Assembly (NCBI RefSeq): GCF_003572205.1
Contig: NZ_QXNY01000004.1
Span: 682,548-746,547, forward strand
Reading direction: 5' to 3'
DNA from: Algihabitans albus
GTDB taxonomy: Bacteria; Pseudomonadota; Alphaproteobacteria; Kiloniellales; DSM-21159
Length of the DNA: 64,000 bases
The notes beneath the pieces are model-generated. The model worked only from the letters and a program-made list of their open reading frames with translations. It searched no databases and was not told the DNA's origin. The translations under genes and the position numbers were made by a program. This document shows positions 18,263-26,964 of this stretch, piece after piece (position 1 is the stretch's first letter; each line of letters starts with the position of its first letter).

Positions 18263-19396
18263 TTGGCACGGACCTTCGATCGACGTCAGGTGGTCTTTGG
18301 CGTCGGCGCTGGCCTGATGTTCTCGCCAATGGCTGCGGCACTGCCGGTCCAGAGCTGGAAATCCGTTGCACCCTCGGAGGTTGGCTTTGCCACAGACCTG
18401 GGGGAGAAGCTGGAAGCCGGCATTAACTCCGGCCTGCTGCGTGAGCTTCACAGCGTTCTGGTCGTACGATCCGGCAATCTGGTGTTAGAGCGCTACTACG
18501 AGGGCTCCGATGAGAGCTGGGGCGACCCACTGGGGCATGTTGTCTTCGACAAGTGGACGCTGCACGATCTGCGCTCGGTCACAAAGAGTGTCGTCGCGAT
18601 TCTCTACGGCATCGCTCTGGACAGGAACTTGGTCCCGCCGCCCGAGGCCCCCTTGCTCGGCCAGTTCCTGGAGTATGCCGATCTTGCGGCGGATGAGCAG
18701 CGGGCAGCCCTGACGATCCAGCATGTCCTGACGATGACGCTCGGTACCGAGTGGAACGAGCAGACGCCTTACACGAACCCTGCCAACAGCGAGCTCATGA
18801 TGGAGCGTGCCGCGGACCGGTATCGCTTCGTACTCGACCGTCCCATGGTGGATAAGCCCGGCCAGCGCTGGACCTACAACGGCGGCTGCTCGGCCCTGCT
18901 GGGTTTGCTGATCGCCAGAGGGTCGGGACAGACGCTTGCCGATTTCGCTGTCGAAAACCTGTTCGCGCCGCTTGGAATCTCGGAGTTCGAGTGGGCTCAG
19001 GGTCGCGACGGCGTTCACTCCGCCGCGTCGGGGCTGCGTCTGCGTCCGCGCGATCTGGCACGGATCGGAGCGCTGGTTCTTCGGCAGGGCCTTTGGAACG
19101 ACCGGCGAATCGTGTCCCAGGCTTGGCTTTTGGAGTCTTTTCGGCCTGCGATCGCCACCGGCGATGGGCTGGACTACGGTCGCCAGTGGTTTCTTGGTCG
19201 CGACCGGGCTCCTGCTTTCGATGCTGCCCAACGCTGGATCGCCGGCTTCGGAAACGGCGGTCAACGACTCTGGATCATGCCCTCGGCTGACCTCTGCACG
19301 GTTATCACCGCGGGACGATACAATAAGAGGGACGCTTGGATCTCGCCGATGCGGGTTTGGCGGGAAATCGTGCTGGCCAATCTCGAGACGCTGTAG
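18263..19396 (+). CDS. Beta-lactamase-family serine hydrolase with Tat signal
   Basis: Penicillin-binding-protein-like serine hydrolase of the class C beta-lactamase/EstB superfamily. I place the start at the TTG at 18263 because GGGGAG (18249-18254) sits eight bases before it and the resulting N-terminus carries a twin-arginine signal, FDRRQVVFGVGAGLMFSP, ending near AAALP; the open frame extends back to an ATG at 18125. The catalytic SxxK is SVTK (about S105/K108 from the TTG), and the second motif is YNGG. The protein is probably a periplasmic esterase or amide hydrolase; a true beta-lactamase is unlikely. Confidence 0.82.
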   Translation: MARTFDRRQVVFGVGAGLMFSPMAAALPVQSWKSVAPSEVGFATDLGEKLEAGINSGLLRELHSVLVVRSGNLVLERYYEGSDESWGDPLGHVVFDKWTLHDLRSVTKSVVAILYGIALDRNLVPPPEAPLLGQFLEYADLAADEQRAALTIQHVLTMTLGTEWNEQTPYTNPANSELMMERAADRYRFVLDRPMVDKPGQRWTYNGGCSALLGLLIARGSGQTLADFAVENLFAPLGISEFEWAQGRDGVHSAASGLRLRPRDLARIGALVLRQGLWNDRRIVSQAWLLESFRPAIATGDGLDYGRQWFLGRDRAPAFDAAQRWIAGFGNGGQRLWIMPSADLCTVITAGRYNKRDAWISPMRVWREIVLANLETL

Positions 19397-19506
19397 GTTT
19401 CGGTTCCTTGTACTTCGTTTCGGCCAGTTGGTCGGCGCGACGCCTGGACCCGACCCGCGGCGCGTTGCTAGCCTTTCCGAGTGTCCACCCGAAAGCGGAA
19501 CAGGTC

Positions 19507-19995
19507 ATGTATCGTCTCGCGGTCCTCAGTGCCCTCCTGGTACTGCTCTCAGGCTGCGCCTCGGCCGACCGGGACTACTGGCAGCCGATGCCCGAGAGCG
19601 CTCAGGCGCCTGAACTGGCGCGCATCCACTTCTATCGGCCCGAGGCCGCTTTCCTGTGGGCGGCCGAACCCCAGGTGATCGTGAATGAAAAGCGCGTTGG
19701 CCGCTTGCGCAACGGCGAGACCTTCTATCGGGATGCGCGGCCCGGGCGGTACCGCATCTACCTCGTCGGAGCGGAGGACGATGTGGTCGAGGCTGTCTTG
19801 AAAGCCGGCGACCGTATCTACGTGAAGGCGGACATCGCGTGGCGGGTGCTGGGCTTCCGCTTCGTCACGGAGCCCGCATCGGCGGCGCAGGCCGAGCCGG
19901 AGATTGCAAATCTGCAGCGCGTGACCGGGCTGGAGAGCGATCTGAGGCGCAGCAACCCGCCGCCGCCGGATCTGGATCCGCGCCCAGACATCTGA
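19507..19995 (+). CDS. DUF2846-like lipoprotein
   Basis: A 162-residue lipoprotein with signal MYRLAVLSALLVLLSGC (lipid cysteine 17). The core ARIHFYRPEAAFLWAAEPQVIVNEKRVGRLRNGETFYRDARPGRYRIYL matches the DUF2846 pattern, a small beta-sandwich domain of unknown function. The C-terminal tail is proline-rich (SNPPPPDLDPRPDI). It lies 110 bp after the serine hydrolase on the same strand and could be cotranscribed. Confidence 0.8.
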   Translation: MYRLAVLSALLVLLSGCASADRDYWQPMPESAQAPELARIHFYRPEAAFLWAAEPQVIVNEKRVGRLRNGETFYRDARPGRYRIYLVGAEDDVVEAVLKAGDRIYVKADIAWRVLGFRFVTEPASAAQAEPEIANLQRVTGLESDLRRSNPPPPDLDPRPDI

Positions 19996-20496
19996 CTCTT
20001 TGTCGGACAGGCATCCGCCAGACGGACCAGTGACCTTCCGGGGATCTCCGTTGAACTCCCAGATTGCTGTGCCGACCAGGACCGAGCCGGGTCCCACGTG
20101 CGTCCGTCAGGGGAAGGTCTCATCGGAGATATGAAGCCTGGCACACAGAATTGCTCGGTTGGCGAGCAGTTCGTGTCGCTATCGGCTATGTCCCGTCCAC
20201 CGAGAAATACCACTTACGGGGTGCATGCGGGCCTGTCATTAGATTATCGCGTGCGCCCTCTCTGGCCCTCTGATATCGTTGAGTTTGCCGTGCTTGCAGT
20301 ACAGGAAATCGATGTGTTGGTTCGCATTTCAAGGCGGGATTGCGGCCTATCAGGAGAGCACAGCCTGTCGTCCGAGGTTCGACCGGGAGTAGAAGAATAT
20401 CTGGCTATTTCGGTTAGGCGCGGGGAGCTTGCGGGTACTTCGGGACTGTCACCGGAGGACCGGTGCGATCAACCCTCTTGGAGTTAGTTAACGGAC
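19996..20496. other. Intergenic region with lower GC, upstream of the cold-shock gene
   Basis: This 501-bp stretch has no gene I can support. The second half is clearly richer in A and T than its surroundings and probably contains the promoter and a long leader of the cold-shock gene, as is usual for csp genes. A 129-residue open frame (20098-20487) shows no recognisable domain and no ribosome site. Confidence 0.4.
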
Positions 20497-21060
20497 ATGC
20501 GTGAGTTTGCTCCTTCGGCGCCCGAACGCACGGGCGTCAAGGCCATGGTCAAGTGGTTCAACCCGACGAAGGGTTTCGGGTTCGTCCAGTTCGACGATGG
20601 TTCACCCGACGCTTTCCTGCACGTCTCCGTGATCGAGCGCCTCGGTCATGCCGATCTGCCGGAGGGAACGGAAGTGATCTGTGACCTCGCCCAAGGCCGC
20701 AAGGGCCTTCAGGTTCATCAGATCACCTCGATAGAGCACCTGCCGGAGGGCCGTCCGGGCGGCGACTTCGGCGGCGGCGGATATGGAGCTGGCGGCGGGG
20801 GCGGTGGCTTGTATGGCGATCGCCCGCGGCGTCCGGCGCCTCCGCCGGCGGGCCCTCCCGTCGAGGGAACCGTTAAGTTCTTCAACGCGGATAAGGGCTT
20901 CGGTTTCGTGGTTCCCGACGATGGCACCCAGGACATCTTCGTCTCGGCGCGGACCTTGCAGTCGAGCGGCTTGGCGTTCCTGGAGCCGGACCAGCGGGTT
21001 CGCGTGACTACTCGCATGGGTCAGAAGGGCCCCATGGCGGCAACGCTGGAACTGGCCTGA
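20497..21060 (+). CDS. Cold-shock protein with two CSD domains
   Basis: A 187-residue nucleic-acid chaperone with two cold-shock domains. The first (about residues 12-80) has RNP1 KGFGFVQF and RNP2-like AFLHVS. The second (about 122-187) has GTVKFFNADKGFGFVVPDDGTQDIFVSA. They are joined by a linker rich in glycine, arginine and proline. Double-CSD proteins are characteristic of Alphaproteobacteria such as Caulobacter CspC/CspD, often tied to stationary phase. It is monocistronic with an AT-rich upstream region. Confidence 0.94.
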   Translation: MREFAPSAPERTGVKAMVKWFNPTKGFGFVQFDDGSPDAFLHVSVIERLGHADLPEGTEVICDLAQGRKGLQVHQITSIEHLPEGRPGGDFGGGGYGAGGGGGGLYGDRPRRPAPPPAGPPVEGTVKFFNADKGFGFVVPDDGTQDIFVSARTLQSSGLAFLEPDQRVRVTTRMGQKGPMAATLELA

Positions 21061-21466
21061 CTGCCCGTGGGCCTGACTGCCGTTTAAACGGAGCGGCGCC
21101 CGAAACGGGATAGTGAAGCGGGGCATAACGTCCCGGGCGACGCGCCCATCGTCGTGCCGGCACGCTTGCCTGCCTGCGATCTCCATCCCGCATCCCGCCG
21201 TTTCGGCCCTGATCGGCGCCTGTCCGTAAAAGTTTCCGGGAAGCGGTGCGACACCGCTTGCGTCCGGTGCGGCGCTTGCGTCGAACGGTCGACAGATCGC
21301 TGAAACGGCCTTCCTCCCGATCGCCATCGCGGTTTCCGACAGAGTGGTCCGCTCGTCGTGGAATAGAACGGGGCACTCCGCCGTTCTCTGGGCAGCGTAA
21401 CCAAACGCTGCTCGGCGGCCATAGGGCGTTCGAAAGCAGCGGCAGCCGCTTCGGCAGGAGGAAACC
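21061..21466. other. Intergenic region after the cold-shock gene
   Basis: I see no gene in this 406-bp stretch and no convincing terminator. The right end carries the ribosome-binding site AGGAGG (21456-21461) of the next small gene. Confidence 0.4.
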
Positions 21467-21709
21467 ATGAACAACTCGCTTCAGCGCTATGTCGATTTCC
21501 GCCAGATGATGACGCGGCAGGCAGAGGCGCCCTGGTCCAATATCCCGGAGATCCTCGATCCGTCCGACGGCGGGGCCGAGGCCTTGTCGGACCGCCTGCT
21601 GTTCGAGCGCTCTGCCGTGCTGCAGGATGCGACCGAACAGGTCGAGGCCATGCGCCTGACGTTCAAGGCTATCGGCGAGGCACCGGCTTTGGGTGCCTTC
21701 GCCGCCTGA
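21467..21709 (+). CDS. Small hypothetical protein, 80 residues
   Basis: No family is recognised. The gene is supported by a perfect AGGAGG five bases before the ATG and a plausible soluble, helical product beginning MNNSLQRYVDFRQMM and ending APALGAFAA. A long helix with regular charge (LLFERSAVLQDATEQVEAMRL) suggests a coiled-coil or interaction helix. It lies 157 bp upstream of the aromatic amino-acid lyase start on the same strand, so the two may share a transcript. Confidence 0.6.
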   Translation: MNNSLQRYVDFRQMMTRQAEAPWSNIPEILDPSDGGAEALSDRLLFERSAVLQDATEQVEAMRLTFKAIGEAPALGAFAA

Positions 21710-21866
21710 TGGCCGTCCTCGGCCGACGACGTCGTCAATCGGACCGGAATCGATGCGTCTCGCGGCGTTTCCTGGTCGCGTGCTTTCCCGTTCCCTCTTT
21801 AGGTCGCTTGGCGTAGCGTCGCTGCGGGGTGCGCGGCAGACGTCGGGCAGGAGGTGCGAGGCGAAG

Positions 21867-23591
21867 ATGGCAGCGACGGTGGAGATCGGGCACGAGCGGC
21901 GCCTGGCGCTTGAGGAGGTATTCGCCGTTGCCGAAGGTGCGGCCGTCTCGGTGAGCTCGGCCACGCTTGACCTCTTGGCCCAGCGGCGGCGGCAGATCGA
22001 AGCCTACGTGACCTCGACCGACGAGCCGGCCTATGGGTTCAATCGTGGCTTCGGCAGCAACGTGCGCGACAAGGTCGATTCGGCACGCCTGAAGGGGCTG
22101 CAGGTCAATCTGATCCGCAGTCACTCGATCGGTCTGGGCGAGGCCGCGCCGGTGGAGGTCGTTCGCGCCACGATGCTGCTACGGGCCCAGTCCCTGGTGC
22201 GGGGTCACTCCGGCGTGCGCCCCCAGGTGGTCGCGCAGCTGGTTGCCTTCCTCAATGCCGGCCTCGCGCCCGTTGTCCCGCAATTGGGCAGCGTTTCCGC
22301 CTCCGGCGACCTCACGCCGCTCAGCCACGTGGCGCTTGGCTTGATCGGCGAGGGCGAGGTCTTCGTCGAGGGTCGGCGTCAGCCGACCCCCGAGGCCTTG
22401 TCCCGCTTCGGTCTGGAGCCGCTCGAACTGGAAATGAAGGAGGGTCTGGCGCTCAACAACGGCGTGCAGTTCACGGCTGCCTTCGGAGCCCTGGCGACGC
22501 TGCGGCTGGAACGGCTGCTGCGGACCGCGGCGGTGTCCACGGCGGTGTCGGCGCAGGTCATGCTGGGGGCCGATACGCCCTTCCGGGCTGATCTGCATGC
22601 GCTCAGACCGCATCCCGGTTCGGTGAAGCTGGCCGGCTGGATCCATGCCCTGATGGCCGGCTCGCCGCTGCGCGAAGCGCATCGCCCTTACGAGATCGAC
22701 GGTGAAATCCAGGACCCCTACAACCTGCGCTGCGCCGCGCAGATCCTTGGTCCCTGCTGGGACTTGGCTGAGCGCGCGCGCAAGACCCTGGAAATCGAGA
22801 TCAACGCGGTCACCGACAACCCGATCCTGCTGCAGGCCGCCGAGCATCGGGACAACGGGGAGGGCTGGGGCGACTGGGCCGGGCAGATGGTCGAGATCGT
22901 CTCCGGCGGCCACTTTCACGGTATGCCAGTGGCGGTCGACATCTACGGCCTGCTGCAGGCGCTCGGAATTCTGTCGAGCCTGACCAACGCGCGCTGCCAG
23001 CGCTACGTCGATGCGGATCGGAACAAAGGCCTTGGGCCGCAGCTCAAGTGGCCTGGGGCCGACCGGGACCTGAGCGAGAAGCCGGAGCTGTTGGCCGAGC
23101 GGGCGACTCGCTCGGGCATGATGCTTCCGGAGTATGCGACGGCGGCGCTGACCAACTGGATCTGGGGTCAGGCGCTGCCCAGCCATCTGATGAGCCTGTC
23201 GACCGACAGCGGGCAGGAGGATCACGTCTCCATGGGCGTCAACGTCGCGATCCGTGCCTACGAGGCCCTGCCGCGTGCGGCCGAAGCGCTGGCCGTCGAA
23301 CTGGCCTATGCCAGCCAGGCCGCGGCGTTGCGCCGGGAGATGCGGCATCTGCCCTCGCGCGCCGGCCGCGACGATCCGGCGGCCGGCAAGACGCCCGTGG
23401 ACTGGCACCCGATTCCGCCGGAAGCGCGTCGCCTCAGCCCGGCCGGCGAGGCCGCCGTCGCCGCCGTACAGCGCCATGTCCCGCCGGTCATCGAGGACAG
23501 GGTCTTGTCGGGGGAGCTGCAATCGCTCGGCCGTGCCCTGCTGGACGGCGAGATCCTGCAAGCGGTGGGTCCCTACGTGGATCTCAATTGA
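21867..23591 (+). CDS. HAL/PAL family aromatic amino-acid ammonia-lyase
   Basis: Cytoplasmic lyase of 574 residues that eliminates ammonia from histidine, phenylalanine or tyrosine using the MIO cofactor built from Ala145-Ser146-Gly147 (GSVSASGDLTPLSH). The loop tyrosine is in YGFNRGFGSN, and the selectivity position reads RSH (S85-H86), as in histidine ammonia-lyases. The start at 21867 (MAATVEIG) follows AGGAGG and GAGG; longer in-frame starts add low-complexity sequence. HutH is usually about 510 residues and sits with hutU/hutI; here there are no hut genes, so the substrate is open. Its stop lies three bases from the convergent hisS stop. Confidence 0.88.
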   Translation: MAATVEIGHERRLALEEVFAVAEGAAVSVSSATLDLLAQRRRQIEAYVTSTDEPAYGFNRGFGSNVRDKVDSARLKGLQVNLIRSHSIGLGEAAPVEVVRATMLLRAQSLVRGHSGVRPQVVAQLVAFLNAGLAPVVPQLGSVSASGDLTPLSHVALGLIGEGEVFVEGRRQPTPEALSRFGLEPLELEMKEGLALNNGVQFTAAFGALATLRLERLLRTAAVSTAVSAQVMLGADTPFRADLHALRPHPGSVKLAGWIHALMAGSPLREAHRPYEIDGEIQDPYNLRCAAQILGPCWDLAERARKTLEIEINAVTDNPILLQAAEHRDNGEGWGDWAGQMVEIVSGGHFHGMPVAVDIYGLLQALGILSSLTNARCQRYVDADRNKGLGPQLKWPGADRDLSEKPELLAERATRSGMMLPEYATAALTNWIWGQALPSHLMSLSTDSGQEDHVSMGVNVAIRAYEALPRAAEALAVELAYASQAAALRREMRHLPSRAGRDDPAAGKTPVDWHPIPPEARRLSPAGEAAVAAVQRHVPPVIEDRVLSGELQSLGRALLDGEILQAVGPYVDLN

Positions 23592-23594
23592 GAT

Positions 23595-24998
23595 CTAGTC
23601 GAAGCCGACCGGAACGAGGCTGCGGACGACCGGGCCGATCTGGGCGATGGCGACGCGGTCTTCCTGGTTGTAGCGCATGTTCTTGACCACCACCTGGCCG
23701 GCCTCCAGCTCCTCGGGGCTGGCGATGATGACGATGGGAAAACCACGCCGGTCGGCGTAGCGGAGCTGCGCTTTCAGCTTGCGGTCGTCGAGGAAGACTT
23801 CGGTGGCGATGCCGGCGCGGCGCAGCCGGGCGGCCAGCTCCTTGTAGGCCGGCAGGGCGTTGCGGTCCTGCACCGTGACCAGCACCGGCGCGATGGCCGC
23901 CGCCTCCGGCGTCACGATGCCGGCCTCGAACAAGCGGCTCATCAGCCGGGTCAGCCCGATCGAGATCCCCACCCCTGGAAAGGTCTTGTCGACGAAGGTG
24001 CCGACCAGATCGTCGTAGCGACCGCCCGAGCAGATCGAGCCAACCTGCGGGAAGTCGTCCAGGCGCGTCTCGTAGACCGTGCCGGTGTAGTAGTCGAGGC
24101 CCCGGGCGATCGAGAGATCGATCTTGAAGTAGTCGGGGAAGAGGGCGCGTTCGTCGGTAACGTCGACCAGTTCGCCGTCGTCGACGCGCGGCAGAACATT
24201 GTCCGGTGCGGAGCGGACGACGGCCTCCAGTTCCGCGACGCCCTCGGCAAAGCCGGCGTTGACGTCCAGGGCCTTCAGCTGAGCCAGAATCTCTTCGTTG
24301 CTGCCCTTGGTATCGAAGAAATGCAGGATGCGCTCCGCCTGCTCGGCGGCGAGGCCGAGTTCGCCCAGCTTATGCAGGACTTTGCCGGCGCCGATCTTCT
24401 CCAGATCGTCCACGACGTTCAGCGCGGCGCGGACCGCGACGTCCTCGGTCAGCCCGACCGACTGGAACAGGCCGGTCAGGATCTTGCGGTTGTTGACGCG
24501 GATGGTGAACTTGCCGATCCCGAGACGGCGAAAGAGCTGAAAGATCACGGCCGGGATCTCGGCGTCGTACTCCAGGCTCAGCGCCTCGTCGCCGATGACG
24601 TCGATGTCGCACTGCACGAACTGGCGGTAGCGCCCGGCCTGGGCGCGCTCGCCGCGCCAGACCGGTTGGATCTGATAGCGCCGGAAGGGGAAGCGCAGCT
24701 TGCCGTAGTGCTGTGCCACGTAGCGTGCCAGCGGCACGGTCAGATCGAAGCGCAGCGCGAGTTCCTTTGCGCTGTCCTCGGCCCCCTCCTCCTGGACGCG
24801 GCGCAGGCCGTAGACCTCCTTCTCCGCGATGCCCTTGGCCAGCAGGACCTCGGTGCGCTCGACCGCCGGCGTCTCGATCGGCAGAAAGCCGAAGGACTCG
24901 TATGTCGCGCGAATCACGTCGACCGCCCGGTTGATGGCGATCTGCTGCTCGGGCAGGAACTCGGGAAAGCCGGAAATCGGCTGGATGCGCAGGCTCAT
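23595..24998 (-). CDS. hisS: Histidyl-tRNA synthetase
   Basis: Class II synthetase of 467 residues. Motif 2 is FRRYQIQPVWRGERAQAGRYRQFVQCDIDVIG, the histidine-specific loop is ARGLDYYTGTVYE, and the C-terminal anticodon domain begins near VLVTVQDRNALPAYKELAARLR. I chose the ATG at 24998 (MSLRIQPISGFPEFLPEQQIAI), which gives the family N-terminus; an open frame continues 55 codons upstream with unlikely sequence. It is convergent with the ammonia-lyase gene, leaving no room for a separate terminator. Confidence 0.97.
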   Translation of the reverse strand: MSLRIQPISGFPEFLPEQQIAINRAVDVIRATYESFGFLPIETPAVERTEVLLAKGIAEKEVYGLRRVQEEGAEDSAKELALRFDLTVPLARYVAQHYGKLRFPFRRYQIQPVWRGERAQAGRYRQFVQCDIDVIGDEALSLEYDAEIPAVIFQLFRRLGIGKFTIRVNNRKILTGLFQSVGLTEDVAVRAALNVVDDLEKIGAGKVLHKLGELGLAAEQAERILHFFDTKGSNEEILAQLKALDVNAGFAEGVAELEAVVRSAPDNVLPRVDDGELVDVTDERALFPDYFKIDLSIARGLDYYTGTVYETRLDDFPQVGSICSGGRYDDLVGTFVDKTFPGVGISIGLTRLMSRLFEAGIVTPEAAAIAPVLVTVQDRNALPAYKELAARLRRAGIATEVFLDDRKLKAQLRYADRRGFPIVIIASPEELEAGQVVVKNMRYNQEDRVAIAQIGPVVRSLVPVGFD

Positions 24999-25104
24999 GG
25001 GTCGCTGGCAGACTTGCTTTTTCGGGGAAGACGGCGAGCGCTTGATAAAGGAGGTATGGGCGCGGCGCAACCGCTTGGCCGAACGATCGAAGGTCTCGGA
25101 CGCT

Positions 25105-25920
25105 CTAACTCGGCTCAGCCGGTTTATCGAGCCGGCGAAGCTGGGTGGCGGTGAGGCTGACAAGAAAGATCGCCAAGGCCGCGACCACGATCGACGGGCC
25201 CGAGGGCGTGTCGAAGCGCAGCGAGCCGAACAGGCCCATTAGGGCGGCCAGCCCGCCCAGACCGGCGGCGACCACGGCCATCGCCTCCGGGGTCGTCGCG
25301 AAGCGCCGGGCGGCCGCGGCCGGGATGATCAGGAGCGCGGTGATCAGGAGGATGCCGACCACCTTCATGGCCGTGGCGATCACCGCCGCCATCAGCAGCA
25401 TGAAGATCAGACGCGCGCGCTCGGGCGCCAAGCCCTCCGCGGCCGCCAGTTCGACATTGACGGTGCCCGCCAGCAGCGGCCGCCAGATGGCGATCAGCAC
25501 CGCGATCACCGCCAGCCCGCCGCCGTAGATGAGCAGGAGGTCTTGGCGCGAGACCGCGAGAATGTCGCCGAACAACAGGCCCGTCAGGTCGACCCGCAGC
25601 CAGGTCATGAAGGCGATCAGAACCAGGCCGAGCGCCAGGGTCGAATGGGACAGGATGCCGAGCAGGGAGTCGGCCGGAACGATTTCGCTCCGCGACAGCA
25701 GCACCAGGGCCAGAGCGACGCCGGCGGCTACGAAGAAGACGCCCAGGATCAGATTGAGATCGAGCAGCGCGGCCAGGGCGATCCCGAGCAGGGCCGAATG
25801 GGCCATGGTGTCGCCGAAGTAGGCGAGGCGCCGCCAGACGATGAAGCAGCCCAGCGGCGCGGCGACCAGGGCGACCCCGACGCCTGCCAGCAGGGCCCTC
25901 AGAAAGAAGTCGTCGAGCAT
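25105..25920 (-). CDS. znuB: Zinc ABC transporter permease ZnuB
   Basis: Inner-membrane permease of 271 residues with about eight helices in the ABC-3 family. The start MLDDFFLRALLAG at 25920 follows znuC by four bases. The motifs GCFIVWRRLAYFGDTMAHSALLGIALA and KVVGILLITALLIIPAAAARRFA are characteristic of ZnuB/TroC proteins. With znuC it imports zinc when paired with a periplasmic ZnuA, which is not in this window. Confidence 0.93.
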   Translation of the reverse strand: MLDDFFLRALLAGVGVALVAAPLGCFIVWRRLAYFGDTMAHSALLGIALAALLDLNLILGVFFVAAGVALALVLLSRSEIVPADSLLGILSHSTLALGLVLIAFMTWLRVDLTGLLFGDILAVSRQDLLLIYGGGLAVIAVLIAIWRPLLAGTVNVELAAAEGLAPERARLIFMLLMAAVIATAMKVVGILLITALLIIPAAAARRFATTPEAMAVVAAGLGGLAALMGLFGSLRFDTPSGPSIVVAALAIFLVSLTATQLRRLDKPAEPS

Positions 25921-25924
25921 GGCG

Positions 25925-26770
25925 TCAGTCCAGCTCCCGCTCCGCATCCGGGCGAAGCGGCAGCGGCACGACGCGGCCTTCATGGTCGTGCGCGTGATCG
26001 TGCTGGTGCTCGTAGACCGCCAGCGCCTGGGCCGCCCGCGCGCCGAACAGTCGGCGGTATTCGGCACTCTCGGCAACGGCGTGAGGCGTGCCGCTGCAAC
26101 AGACATGATGGTTCAGGCACACCACCGTATCGGTTGCGGCCATGACGATGTGCAGGTCGTGGGAAATCAGCAGAATGCCGCAGTTGAGCCGGTCGCGGAT
26201 TTTCCGGATCAGGTCGTAGAGAGCGATCTCGCCGGCGAAGTCGACGCCCTGGACGGGCTCGTCCAGGACCAGCAGGTCGGGACGACGCACCAGCGCGCGG
26301 GCGATCAGGGCCCGCTGGAACTCCCCACCCGACAGGGTCTGCAGTTCGGCCTCGGCGAGATGGTCGACGCCGACCTCGGCGAGGGCCCGGTCGATCTCCG
26401 CCGGAGGGTGGCGCTCGGTCAGCGTCATGAAACGATGGACGGTCAAGGGCAGGGTGCGATCGATCGAAAGGCGCTGCGGCACGTAGCCGATGCGCAGTCC
26501 CGGGGCGCGGATCACTCGACCGCTGTCGGGTCGCAGGACGCCGATGGCGGCCCGGACCAGCGTCGACTTGCCGGCACCGTTGGGTCCGATCAGGGTCACG
26601 ATCTCGCCGCGTCCGACGGAGAGGTCGACGTTCCGCAGCAGCCAGCGTTCGCGTCCGGGCGCTCCGCGCCGAATGCCGAGGCCTGCGAGCGTCAGCAGCG
26701 AGTCGGCCGCGGCCGGGGCGGGGACCGGCAACGGGTCGGGTCTTGGGTCCGAGAGCCCTCTTTGCGCCAT
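25925..26770 (-). CDS. znuC: Zinc ABC transporter ATP-binding protein ZnuC
   Basis: ATPase of 281 residues. Walker A is GPNGAGKS (residues 62-69), the signature is LSGGEFQR, Walker B is LLVLDEP, and the switch histidine is in LISHD. The C-terminal tail EHQHDHAHDHEG (about residues 254-265) is a histidine-rich metal-binding segment seen in zinc transporters. A Zur-like palindrome lies 66-84 bp upstream, so transcription is probably switched on by zinc starvation. The usual partner gene znuA is absent from both flanks. Confidence 0.93.
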   Translation of the reverse strand: MAQRGLSDPRPDPLPVPAPAAADSLLTLAGLGIRRGAPGRERWLLRNVDLSVGRGEIVTLIGPNGAGKSTLVRAAIGVLRPDSGRVIRAPGLRIGYVPQRLSIDRTLPLTVHRFMTLTERHPPAEIDRALAEVGVDHLAEAELQTLSGGEFQRALIARALVRRPDLLVLDEPVQGVDFAGEIALYDLIRKIRDRLNCGILLISHDLHIVMAATDTVVCLNHHVCCSGTPHAVAESAEYRRLFGARAAQALAVYEHQHDHAHDHEGRVVPLPLRPDAERELD

Positions 26771-26835
26771 CTCTTGTCCAGCAACGCGCCCGGCGTGACC
26801 GCGGGCCGTCGTCCATCTCAGGTAGGAGGTATCAC

Positions 26836-26854
26836 GTTATGTTATTTCATAACA
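26836..26854. promoter_or_regulatory. Zur box upstream of znuCB
   Basis: TGTTAT-TTC-ATAACA (26840-26854) is a perfect 6-3-6 palindrome and matches the alphaproteobacterial Zur-site pattern GTTAT-N-ATAAC. It overlaps a second palindrome GTTATG-N6-CATAAC (26836-26853). The position, about 70 bp before znuC, fits repression of the zinc importer when zinc is plentiful. Confidence 0.8.
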
Positions 26855-26964
26855 CTGCCCGCTACGCTAGATCCCCGATGACCCCCAAGCAAGCCTGCGC
26901 CTGCGGCGGTCACCCGCGTCCGGGGACCTCTCGTCTCAGACTTCTGTCGAGTCTTCCGTGGCGA

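Noticed and set aside
20098-20487. 129-codon frame before the cold-shock gene
   Set aside because: No ribosome site, no domain, weak codon bias; more likely the promoter and leader of csp.
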